Of a DNA stretch of 64,000 nucleotides, positions 58,221-64,000 are shown piece by piece (position 1 is the stretch's first letter; each line of letters starts with the position of its first letter). The DNA is from a virus. The translations under genes were made by a program, and so were the position numbers. The notes under the pieces were generated by a model. It saw only the letters and a list, made by a program, of their open reading frames with translations, did not search any database and was not told where the DNA came from. The stretch is from IMG/VR virus record IMGVR_UViG_3300044675_004706, positions 1-64,000 of that record; one strand, given 5' to 3'.

Positions 58221-58859
58221 ATGAAAAAAGTTATAAGACTAACTGAATCTGATTTGGTTAGAATAGTTAAAAGGGTTATTAGTGAACAAGAAGTATCAGA
58301 AGATAACTTCATTGACGATTTAATGAATAATAATTCATTGATTTCACAAGGTGTTAAAGGTGTTAAAGGGTTATTTGGTAAATCTGAAAAAGATGAAATG
58401 AAAAAAGATGAAAAACCTTATACTATTACAAAAGAAATTCAAAACGACTCATTTGATTATCTGAACTCATTAAATTTTGATAAAGTTGAAAAGTATGGTA
58501 GAATATTCTATTATGAAAATGGTGAAAAAAGTCCTACAATTATTTTTGACCCAACTGACCAATTCGGATGTAATGTATACACTAAACCCAAATTAGCTCA
58601 GGAACTATCTAAAAAATATGATTTAATTCTACCAAAAGGTTTAAGTGATAATATAAGATATAAAGGTAGTTATGATGCTGGATACCGATTAGTAAGTTTT
58701 TGGATTAAGAATACTGAAGATTCACAATGTAAAGTAATTGTTCCAAACGCATTAGATAGTTTAGAAGAAAAAATACTTTCATCCCCAACGGGATATACGA
58801 AAAGAGCGGTTGGTATGGGAGGTGCTGGCCAATTAGCAAAACGACCTATACCAAACTAA
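58221..58859 (+). CDS. Tagged hypothetical protein (canonical tag)
   Basis: The 212-residue protein begins MKKVIRLTESDLVRIVKRVI then SEQEVSED, almost identical to the 46665 N-terminus although the bodies are unrelated. GRIFYYENGEKSPTIIFDPT and a basic C-terminus follow. Late-type box upstream and terminator downstream make it a single-gene late unit. Inferred packaged protein. Confidence 0.65.
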   Translation: MKKVIRLTESDLVRIVKRVISEQEVSEDNFIDDLMNNNSLISQGVKGVKGLFGKSEKDEMKKDEKPYTITKEIQNDSFDYLNSLNFDKVEKYGRIFYYENGEKSPTIIFDPTDQFGCNVYTKPKLAQELSKKYDLILPKGLSDNIRYKGSYDAGYRLVSFWIKNTEDSQCKVIVPNALDSLEEKILSSPTGYTKRAVGMGGAGQLAKRPIPN

Positions 58860-58876
58860 TGGTTTTTTAATCTATT

Positions 58877-58904
58877 AAACCCCACTTGAAAAGGTGGGGT
58901 TTTT
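58877..58904 (+). terminator. Intrinsic terminator
   Basis: AACCCCACTT-GAA-AAGGTGGGGTT hairpin and five Ts; the same sequence occurs again at 59650. Confidence 0.85.
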
Positions 58905-58915
58905 GTTTAACGGGA

Positions 58916-58923
58916 TATTTATA
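58916..58923 (+). promoter_or_regulatory. TATTTATA late-type promoter box
   Basis: An exact box begins 27 bases before the ATG at 58943. Confidence 0.4.
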
Positions 58924-58942
58924 AATAAAAAACCAAAAAATT

Positions 58943-59629
58943 ATGAAAAAAATTATTTTAAGTATTATTATGTCAACTATGTTATTTAGTTGTAATACAA
59001 GTACAAAAACTGAAAATGCTGAAGACATTAAATCTGATAAAATTGTTAAGATACATGATGGGTCTTTTGCTTTTTGTGGTGCATCGGGAGCGATTCCAAC
59101 CGGACGAAAGATTGTTGTTCAAGGTGTAGAATATGATGAGGGTTGTGCAATATGTCCTGTATTATCAGGGCCATCAATCTCCAATTTGGCGATGGAAGGT
59201 TTTAGTGAAACCTACGGAAAGTTTAATGTTAATGAATACTTCCAAAGTCCTGACGGAACCAATAATACTGTTTGGTCGTTATTTTGGTATTATGATTCAA
59301 CTACGACTATTCCTCAATTTAACCCTTCAACTAAAGAATGGGAAATGATGACACCTGTGAATAGAGCTTTTGTTGTAAATACAGATGAACCAAGTACAAG
59401 TGAAAGTAATATGTTCGCAATGCCAGGTATTATCTTTGATACAACATCTACAGGTATTGTGTTGGCGAAAGTATATGGTCCACTTAACGAGGCGGCGGTT
59501 CCATTACGTAAAGCAATTCCTGTTAAAACAGGTATGACATCAATCACGGCAGCTAAGATTGGATTTCCTTATCCTGTGGGAACACCTGTACCTATTATTG
59601 AGTATAGTAAAGAACTTCAAAAAAAGTAA
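58943..59629 (+). CDS. Lipoprotein with Cys-containing head
   Basis: The 228-residue protein has a lipoprotein signal (MKKIILSIIMSTMLFSC) and a beta-rich mature part with AFCGASGAIPTG and GCAICPV, suggesting a disulfide or metal site, and EWEMMTPVNRAFVVN. No family recognised. Probably a surface lipoprotein of the infected host. Confidence 0.7.
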   Translation: MKKIILSIIMSTMLFSCNTSTKTENAEDIKSDKIVKIHDGSFAFCGASGAIPTGRKIVVQGVEYDEGCAICPVLSGPSISNLAMEGFSETYGKFNVNEYFQSPDGTNNTVWSLFWYYDSTTTIPQFNPSTKEWEMMTPVNRAFVVNTDEPSTSESNMFAMPGIIFDTTSTGIVLAKVYGPLNEAAVPLRKAIPVKTGMTSITAAKIGFPYPVGTPVPIIEYSKELQKK

Positions 59630-59649
59630 AAACAAATAAATATTGTTGA

Positions 59650-59677
59650 AAACCCCACTTGAAAAGGTGGGGTTTTT
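59650..59677 (+). terminator. Intrinsic terminator (copy of 58877)
   Basis: Identical hairpin and T-tail to 58877-58904, about 770 bases later. Confidence 0.85.
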
Positions 59678-59681
59678 GTTT

Positions 59682-59689
59682 TACATTTG
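59682..59689 (+). promoter_or_regulatory. Bacteroidota-type promoter (TACATTTG)
   Basis: TACATTTG lies just after the terminator and 45 bases before the ATG at 59734, so this message has a leader. Confidence 0.5.
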
Positions 59690-59694
59690 TATCA

Positions 59695-59710
59695 GTTACA
59701 AGAGTTCTTT
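59695..59710. repeat. Left arm of 16-bp inverted repeat (boxA-like)
   Basis: GTTACAAGAGTTCTTT is perfectly complementary to AAAGAACTCTTGTAAC at 60130-60145. The arm includes the boxA-like GTTCTTTGAAA seen elsewhere. Confidence 0.7.
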
Positions 59711-59733
59711 GAAATAAATAAAGAGATAATATT

Positions 59734-60120
59734 ATGGAAACAACTTATTTTGTTTTAGGTATGCTCTCGGTTGTTGCTCTAATTTTCATTGGGGTAATTG
59801 CTTGGGGTATGTTTAAGATTAGTAAACAACAAACAGAAATTGGAAATCTGAAAGAAGATATCCAAGGATTAGTGAGAACAATCTCACAAGAAATAGAAGA
59901 TACGACTCGTCGTATTGATTATGAAAGACAAAACATTCAATCTGAGGTTAGAGGATATAGCGACAGATTGGAAAGACAAATTACAGATATTTGGAGAGGT
60001 ATAGATACCAGAATTATGGATTCTGTTAACGAGTCCAACTCATACACTGATAAACGTATTGATAAAATGATTGATACGTATTTTGATGTTAAAAAAAATA
60101 AAGACCTTTTAAAAGGATAA
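59734..60120 (+). CDS. Membrane-anchored coiled-coil protein
   Basis: The 128-residue protein has one N-terminal membrane segment (FVLGMLSVVALIFIGVIAWGMF) and a long helical domain with Arg/Gln/Glu heptads (RQNIQSEVRGYSDRLERQI). It is enclosed by the 16-bp inverted repeat. Similar to phage membrane coiled-coil proteins of unknown role. Confidence 0.65.
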   Translation: METTYFVLGMLSVVALIFIGVIAWGMFKISKQQTEIGNLKEDIQGLVRTISQEIEDTTRRIDYERQNIQSEVRGYSDRLERQITDIWRGIDTRIMDSVNESNSYTDKRIDKMIDTYFDVKKNKDLLKG

Positions 60121-60129
60121 AATAAACAT

Positions 60130-60145
60130 AAAGAACTCTTGTAAC
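60130..60145. repeat. Right arm of 16-bp inverted repeat
   Basis: AAAGAACTCTTGTAAC, perfect partner of 59695-59710, followed by five Ts; could form a long-range hairpin ending the transcript. Confidence 0.7.
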
Positions 60146-60163
60146 TTTTTAAAAAAATATATT

Positions 60164-60355
60164 ATGAAAACTTTCAAAAAAATAATAGGAATACTTCCCT
60201 TAATCGTTGCTCTTTACCTTTTTGTGGTATTGTTGATTTCAGCATTTACAGGAACTAAAATTGAAGAATATGTTGATGTTAAGTGGTGGGGACTGTTCCT
60301 TTTAGTTGACCTTTGGGCTGAACAAAAAAATAAGAAGTTATATGAGGGTGAATAG
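60164..60355 (+). CDS. Small membrane protein
   Basis: The 63-residue protein has one clear membrane segment (IIGILPLIVALYLFVVLLISAF) and a weaker one near WWGLFLLVDLW. No family recognised. Confidence 0.6.
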   Translation: MKTFKKIIGILPLIVALYLFVVLLISAFTGTKIEEYVDVKWWGLFLLVDLWAEQKNKKLYEGE

Positions 60356-60366
60356 AAAAAACGCAT

Positions 60367-60374
60367 TATCTTTG
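60367..60374 (+). promoter_or_regulatory. Bacteroidota-type promoter (TATCTTTG)
   Basis: TATCTTTG ends four bases before the ATG at 60379 and begins the right-hand operon. Confidence 0.6.
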
Positions 60375-60378
60375 TGGT

Positions 60379-61077
60379 ATGATTTTAAAGATTGAACAAG
60401 ACATAAAAGGGGTATTCCCAAACATTTGGATATGTTCTGACCCGCACTACAACCACAAGAACATTTGTAGAGGAACGACTAATTGGAGAACAACAGATAA
60501 CGAAATCCCTGTTGACCAAACTCGTGACTTTGACACACTTGAACGAATGAACCAATCTATCGTTGATGGTATCAATTGGAACGTTGGACAGGATGATGTA
60601 TTGGTTTGTCTTGGTGACTGGTCCTTTGGTGGGTTTGAGTTCATTAAACAATTCAGAGATAGAATTGTGTGTAAGAATGTTCACCTTGTATTAGGTAACC
60701 ATGACCAACACGTTGAAAGAAACAAAGGGGACATACAATCAATCTTCAGTTCAGTATCCGAATACCTACGAATTGTTGTTATGGAACCTGTGAAGAAAGG
60801 TGTGACTAATCGTCACGAGTTCGTATGTATGCACTACCCAATCCAAAGTTGGGACGGGATGAATAAAGGTATTCCTCACCTTCACGGACACGTTCACTTA
60901 CCAAACAATAAAAAGTTCGGTAATGGAAAGAAAATGGACGTTGGATTTGACGGACACCCTGAGTTCCGACCATACAACTTGTTGAGAGAAGTATTACCTT
61001 TGATGAAAAATCGTGAGCAGTTGTCAGATATGCCAAATGACCACCACCTTGAAAGATTATTAAACGCTGATAAATAA
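60379..61077 (+). CDS. Calcineurin-like metallophosphoesterase
   Basis: The 232-residue protein shows all five family motifs: ICSDPHYNH, VCLGDWSFGG, LVLGNHDQH, CMHYPIQSW and HLHGHVH. These bind two metal ions and hydrolyse phosphoesters. Phage relatives are annotated as phosphoesterases with unknown substrates; nucleic-acid ends or cyclic nucleotides are possible. The neighbourhood (cREC, kinase, RNA ligase) is compatible with RNA end repair. Confidence 0.88.
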   Translation: MILKIEQDIKGVFPNIWICSDPHYNHKNICRGTTNWRTTDNEIPVDQTRDFDTLERMNQSIVDGINWNVGQDDVLVCLGDWSFGGFEFIKQFRDRIVCKNVHLVLGNHDQHVERNKGDIQSIFSSVSEYLRIVVMEPVKKGVTNRHEFVCMHYPIQSWDGMNKGIPHLHGHVHLPNNKKFGNGKKMDVGFDGHPEFRPYNLLREVLPLMKNREQLSDMPNDHHLERLLNADK

Positions 61078-61083
61078 AAATAC

Positions 61084-61533
61084 ATGAAAATCTACCTAGA
61101 TGATATCCGAACTCCTGTTGAAAAGGACTGGCAGGTTGTTAGAACTTTTTATGAACTATCTGACTTGGTTCAGAAGGTTGGATTGAATGCTATTGATGTT
61201 ATATCATTAGACCACGACTTGGGTGATAGTGCTATGACTGAGTATCACACAAATGTTTCACCTAACTATAAATTGAGTTATGAAAACATTGATGAGAAGA
61301 CTGGCTACGATGCTGCGAAGTTCTTGGTTGATGAGTTCTATAAACTAAACCCTGAAAGATTGGAGATGGGTTATTCCAACCGAAAGAGAGAACCAATTAA
61401 GTTCCCTGATGTTTATACTCACTCAGCTAATCCTATTGGTAGTGCTAACATCATGGGTTATATCAATAACTTCTTGATGAATGAGGGTAAACCACAAAAT
61501 TGTATTAGAGTTCAAATACCACATACCGTATGA
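61084..61533 (+). CDS. Cyclic-phosphate-processing receiver (cREC-like) protein
   Basis: The 149-residue protein begins MKIYLDDIRTPVEKDWQVVR and has VISLDHDLGDS, the two acidic strands that define cREC receiver-like domains predicted to act in cyclic-phosphate RNA processing. Similar proteins are common in phages. It overlaps the next gene by four bases. Confidence 0.7.
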   Translation: MKIYLDDIRTPVEKDWQVVRTFYELSDLVQKVGLNAIDVISLDHDLGDSAMTEYHTNVSPNYKLSYENIDEKTGYDAAKFLVDEFYKLNPERLEMGYSNRKREPIKFPDVYTHSANPIGSANIMGYINNFLMNEGKPQNCIRVQIPHTV

Positions 61534-61748
61534 CACTAACAAGTAGAATAGAATTAACTATCAATCTTACGATTGACCAACGTTTAGATATCATTAAAAA
61601 GATTGACCAACACTTTGACATCTTGGATTTTGGAATTGGCCCAATACCTGATGATGTTGATGAACAGGACGAGAACATCCATCGTAGGATTGATAGTTTC
61701 TACCCAGGACTTCCAAGAACTACAAAAGTATATTATACAATTAATTAA
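61530..61748 (+). CDS. Small hypothetical protein
   Basis: The 72-residue protein (MTLTSRIELTINLTIDQRLD...) ends in an acidic/aromatic stretch and is coupled to the cREC gene (ATGA). No family recognised. Confidence 0.5.
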   Translation: MTLTSRIELTINLTIDQRLDIIKKIDQHFDILDFGIGPIPDDVDEQDENIHRRIDSFYPGLPRTTKVYYTIN

Positions 61749-61749
61749 T

Positions 61750-61920
61750 ATGGGACACGCAATCGTTATTATATTTTCTTGGGTATTTTTGATTAGTATT
61801 GGTGCCCTTTTAGTGGTAATTTTAGGAACTTATTTGGCGGACACGTTTAAAGGTAGTAAATTTGACAAATGGTGGAGACGCCATATTATTGATGATATAC
61901 CTGAAGAATTAGAAGATTAA
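61750..61920 (+). CDS. Small membrane protein
   Basis: From the ATG at 61750 the 56-residue product has one hydrophobic span (VIIFSWVFLISIGALLVVIL) and a basic/acidic tail (KWWRRHIIDDIPEELED). It begins one base after the previous stop. No family recognised. Confidence 0.55.
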   Translation: MGHAIVIIFSWVFLISIGALLVVILGTYLADTFKGSKFDKWWRRHIIDDIPEELED

Positions 61921-61923
61921 AAT

Positions 61924-62313
61924 ATGAAAACATTATATATCGTAAGAGGAATACCAGGAAGTGGTAAAAGCACATTTGCACAATCATTGGATTGTCCTGT
62001 ATTTGAGGCTGACCAATATTTTATTGACTCTGAAACAGGTGAATACAAATTTGACGGGTCAAAAATAAAACTGGCTCATAACTGGTGTAAATTACGTGTT
62101 GAGCAAAGTATGGAAGATAGTTCCCAAAAGATTGCTGTTTCAAACACATTTACTCAAGAATGGGAAATGGACGCTTACTATGAGTTAGCCAAACAATACG
62201 GATACAGAGTTTTTTCACTTATAGTGGAGAACAGACACGAAGGTGTAAATGAACATGGTGTACCTGAAGACAAGTTAGAATTAATGAAAAACCGTTTTGA
62301 AGTAAAACTTTAA
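61924..62313 (+). CDS. Polynucleotide-kinase-like P-loop ATPase
   Basis: The 129-residue protein has VRGIPGSGKST (Walker A), FEADQYFID (lid/substrate acid), AVSNTFTQEWEM and ENRHEGVNEHGVPEDKLELM, the pattern of the AAA_33/T4-Pnk/N4BP2L kinase group. T4 Pnk phosphorylates RNA 5' ends before Rnl1 seals nicked tRNAs. The RNA ligase three genes away makes that role attractive. It is shorter than T4 Pnk and lacks a fused phosphatase domain. Confidence 0.8.
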   Translation: MKTLYIVRGIPGSGKSTFAQSLDCPVFEADQYFIDSETGEYKFDGSKIKLAHNWCKLRVEQSMEDSSQKIAVSNTFTQEWEMDAYYELAKQYGYRVFSLIVENRHEGVNEHGVPEDKLELMKNRFEVKL

Positions 62314-62319
62314 CAAACA

Positions 62320-62919
62320 ATGATTGATAATATTGAATTAATAAAACCATTATTGAACTTTGAAAACGAGGGTGACTTCTATATGCTCTACGTATTCAAA
62401 CGAAAGAAGGACCAACCTGAAGGTGAGAGAGACAATCACCAATCAGTTCGGACTATCAAAACTTATTGTGTTGAAAGTATTGAATACTTGGAGAAACGAT
62501 ACGATGAGATTAAACAACTCTGTGAGATGTTTAAAGCTCGGGCATATATCCACGTTCAAAAACAAAACCATAAGGATGTATCTTTGGAAATGATGATTGG
62601 ACTAGCTGAAAAGATTAAGAACGGACAACATAACCAAAAACATTTGTTTGACTCAGTTGTCGGACAGATTAAAACTCATGAGAGTAGATGGATTGTAGAT
62701 TTGGATACTCAAGATGAAGGTGAAGTGGTTAGAATAACTAAAGTCATCAATATTATCAGACCTGAGGGAGATAAGATTAAATGTATCATTCCAACCAAAA
62801 ATGGTTATCATTTCATTACCGATAGATTTGATGCTATGGCGTTTAAAAATGTATTTCCTGACGTTGATATTCAAAAGAAAAATCCAACTTTATTATTCTT
62901 ACCTAATTCATTATGTTAA
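62320..62919 (+). CDS. Hypothetical phage protein
   Basis: The 199-residue protein contains ARAYIHVQKQNHKDVSLEMM, SRWIVDLDTQDEGE and IIPTKNGYHFITDRFDAMAF, conserved-looking segments with an IVDLD acidic strand. This could be a nucleotidyltransferase or primase-like fold, but I cannot support that. It overlaps the DUF3307 gene by seven bases. Confidence 0.55.
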   Translation: MIDNIELIKPLLNFENEGDFYMLYVFKRKKDQPEGERDNHQSVRTIKTYCVESIEYLEKRYDEIKQLCEMFKARAYIHVQKQNHKDVSLEMMIGLAEKIKNGQHNQKHLFDSVVGQIKTHESRWIVDLDTQDEGEVVRITKVINIIRPEGDKIKCIIPTKNGYHFITDRFDAMAFKNVFPDVDIQKKNPTLLFLPNSLC

Positions 62920-63299
62920 TTTCATTTATCATTATTTTCATCCATTGGATTGCCGACTTTGTATTACAAACTGACTGGCAAGCCCAAAACAAAAGTAAGA
63001 ACAACTTTGCTTTATTAAGTCACACATCAAATTATTCAATGGTGTGGTTGTTACCTATGTGTTTTGTCTTTGGTATGATGAAAGAAGGTGCAACAACTGA
63101 ATGGATTGTTTGGTCTACTTTATATTTTAGTGTAATTACTTTTGTTGTTCACACTATTACCGATTACTTTACTAGTCGTCTGAATAGTAAGTTGTGGGCG
63201 GCAGGTAAAGTTCATTACTTCTTTGTCAGTGTTGGTTTTGACCAAGTGTTACATTATGGTCAGTTATTTTTAACGTATCATTATTTGTTTAATCGTTAA
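62913..63299 (+). CDS. DUF3307 membrane protein
   Basis: The 128-residue protein shows HWIADFVLQTDWQAQNKSKN, an H...NYS segment and VHTITDYFTSRLNSKLW in four hydrophobic regions, the DUF3307 signature. The family is small, integral-membrane and of unknown function, often in phages. Confidence 0.8.
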   Translation: MLISFIIIFIHWIADFVLQTDWQAQNKSKNNFALLSHTSNYSMVWLLPMCFVFGMMKEGATTEWIVWSTLYFSVITFVVHTITDYFTSRLNSKLWAAGKVHYFFVSVGFDQVLHYGQLFLTYHYLFNR

Positions 63300-63307
63300 T
63301 TGTTTTG

Positions 63308-63315
63308 TATCTTTG
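63308..63315 (+). promoter_or_regulatory. Bacteroidota-type promoter (TATCTTTG)
   Basis: TATCTTTG ends four bases before the RNA ligase ATG at 63320. Confidence 0.6.
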
Positions 63316-63319
63316 TTAA

Positions 63320-64000
63320 ATGAACGAAGTACTAAACAAATATTTTGAGGAAGGGTTGGTGTATAAACAAGTACACCCAACTCTTCCTTTGACTATATGG
63401 AACTACACTGAAAAGGTTCAGTACGAAGGTTTATGGGATGATGTAACTTTACAAACTCGTGGGTTAGTTACCGACGACAAAGGTAATGTTGTTGCTCGTC
63501 CATTTAGAAAGTTCTTCAACATAGAAGAGGAAAGACACACCCCAACTTCTGAGTTTGATGTATACGAAAAGATGGATGGTTCACTTGGTATATTGTTCAA
63601 CTATGAAGGACAATGGGTGATAGCAACTCGTGGTTCATTTGCTTCTGACCAATCATTAAAAGGTTTCTTCATGCTACAAAAGTATGACTTTAAGAAACTT
63701 CACAAAGATTACACTTACCTGTTTGAAATAATATATGATGATAACCGTATAGTTGTTAAGTATGACTATGAGGACTTGGTATTACTTGGTATGATAAATA
63801 CTGAAACTGGGTATGAGGTTGATTTGTATGGTGAGGGAGTTGATGTTAGATTAAAGAACATGGTTAACAATCTTGGCTTCAAAGTTGTTAAAAAATACGA
63901 TGGAATTCGGGATTATACCGAATTGAAGGGTAAAGTTGAACAAAACGCTGAAGGATTTGTTGTTCGTTTTACTAACGGAGATAGAATGAAAGTTAAGGGT
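63320..64000 (+). CDS. T4 Rnl1-like RNA ligase (3' partial)
   Basis: The frame runs open from 63320 to the window edge (227 codons). It has TRGLVTDDKGNVVARPFRKF followed by FNIEEE, then YEKMDGSLGIL, whose Lys is the adenylylation residue of nucleotidyltransferase motif I (KxDGS), ATRGSF (motif Ia-III region) and EGFVVRF (motif IV). Rnl1 of T4 repairs tRNA cut by host anticodon nucleases. Together with the Pnk-like kinase it suggests tRNA repair. The C-terminal domain lies outside the window. Confidence 0.88.
   Translation, partial: MNEVLNKYFEEGLVYKQVHPTLPLTIWNYTEKVQYEGLWDDVTLQTRGLVTDDKGNVVARPFRKFFNIEEERHTPTSEFDVYEKMDGSLGILFNYEGQWVIATRGSFASDQSLKGFFMLQKYDFKKLHKDYTYLFEIIYDDNRIVVKYDYEDLVLLGMINTETGYEVDLYGEGVDVRLKNMVNNLGFKVVKKYDGIRDYTELKGKVEQNAEGFVVRFTNGDRMKVKG

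Overview
The window reads as part of a large (jumbo-class) tailed phage genome infecting a member of the Bacteroidota, most likely a flavobacterium-like host. The genes are short, tightly packed and AT-rich, and most have no recognisable family. Among them are phage-type functions: a GH19 endolysin, two DNA methyltransferases, a T4-Rnl1-like RNA ligase cut by the right edge, ClpP, homing endonucleases and about 19 canonical tRNA genes. The host call rests on repeated TTTG-N20-TAnnTTTG promoters (the Bacteroidota sigma consensus) and on two secreted proteins ending in Type IX secretion sorting domains. It could be a prophage or a chromosomal fragment only if the tRNA array, lysis gene and absence of host housekeeping operons were all misleading, which I consider unlikely.

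Layout. 1-5.1 kb: a glycan-modification operon (SGNH-like/methyltransferase fusion, two GT-A-type transferases, and a GT4 plus TibC-like O-heptosyltransferase fusion). 5.1-14.2 kb: a Dam-type methylase, a leucine-rich protein, DUF932 and PcfJ-like proteins, a thioredoxin/glutaredoxin pair, and unknowns. 14.2-21.2 kb: Cys/Gly micropeptides, a second DNA methyltransferase, a Dps-like helical protein, DHH phosphoesterase, GNAT, DUF192 and Nudix genes. 21.2-22.4 kb: a protein-free block that looks like a roughly 1-kb highly structured RNA with two tandem promoters and a terminator. 22.4-32.1 kb: endolysin, a T9SS cargo protein, an RmlB-like dehydratase, a metalloprotease-like protein and HAD phosphatase. 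32.1-35.7 kb: the main tRNA array, interrupted by a 1.25-kb structured non-coding block that carries four aberrant tRNA-like units. 35.7-43.6 kb: two homing endonucleases, a second T9SS cargo protein, ClpP, and further tRNAs including another aberrant one. 43.6-51.3 kb: small tagged proteins, metalloprotease-like proteins, DoxX and a LamG protein. 51.3-58.2 kb: full-length DnaK, then a two-component signalling cluster. 58.2-64 kb: lipoproteins, a metallophosphoesterase, a cREC protein, a polynucleotide-kinase-like protein, DUF3307 and RNA ligase.

Two genome-wide patterns tie the window together. First, at least a dozen otherwise unrelated proteins share a short N-terminal amphipathic peptide ending in hydrophobic-hydrophobic-x-Glu, like the capsid-targeting/propeptide sequences that T4 prohead protease removes. 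I infer that these are virion-packaged proteins. Second, two promoter classes are visible: TAnnTTTG boxes in front of metabolic genes and tRNAs, and a TATTTATA box 11-12 or 21-23 bases before the start codon of most tagged, lysis and envelope genes. That suggests a phage late-promoter class. RNA-repair candidates (RNA ligase, kinase, HAD phosphatase), many tRNAs and odd tRNA-like RNAs together suggest the phage protects or replaces the host tRNA pool. All functional statements rest on motif recognition by eye; no database search was run.
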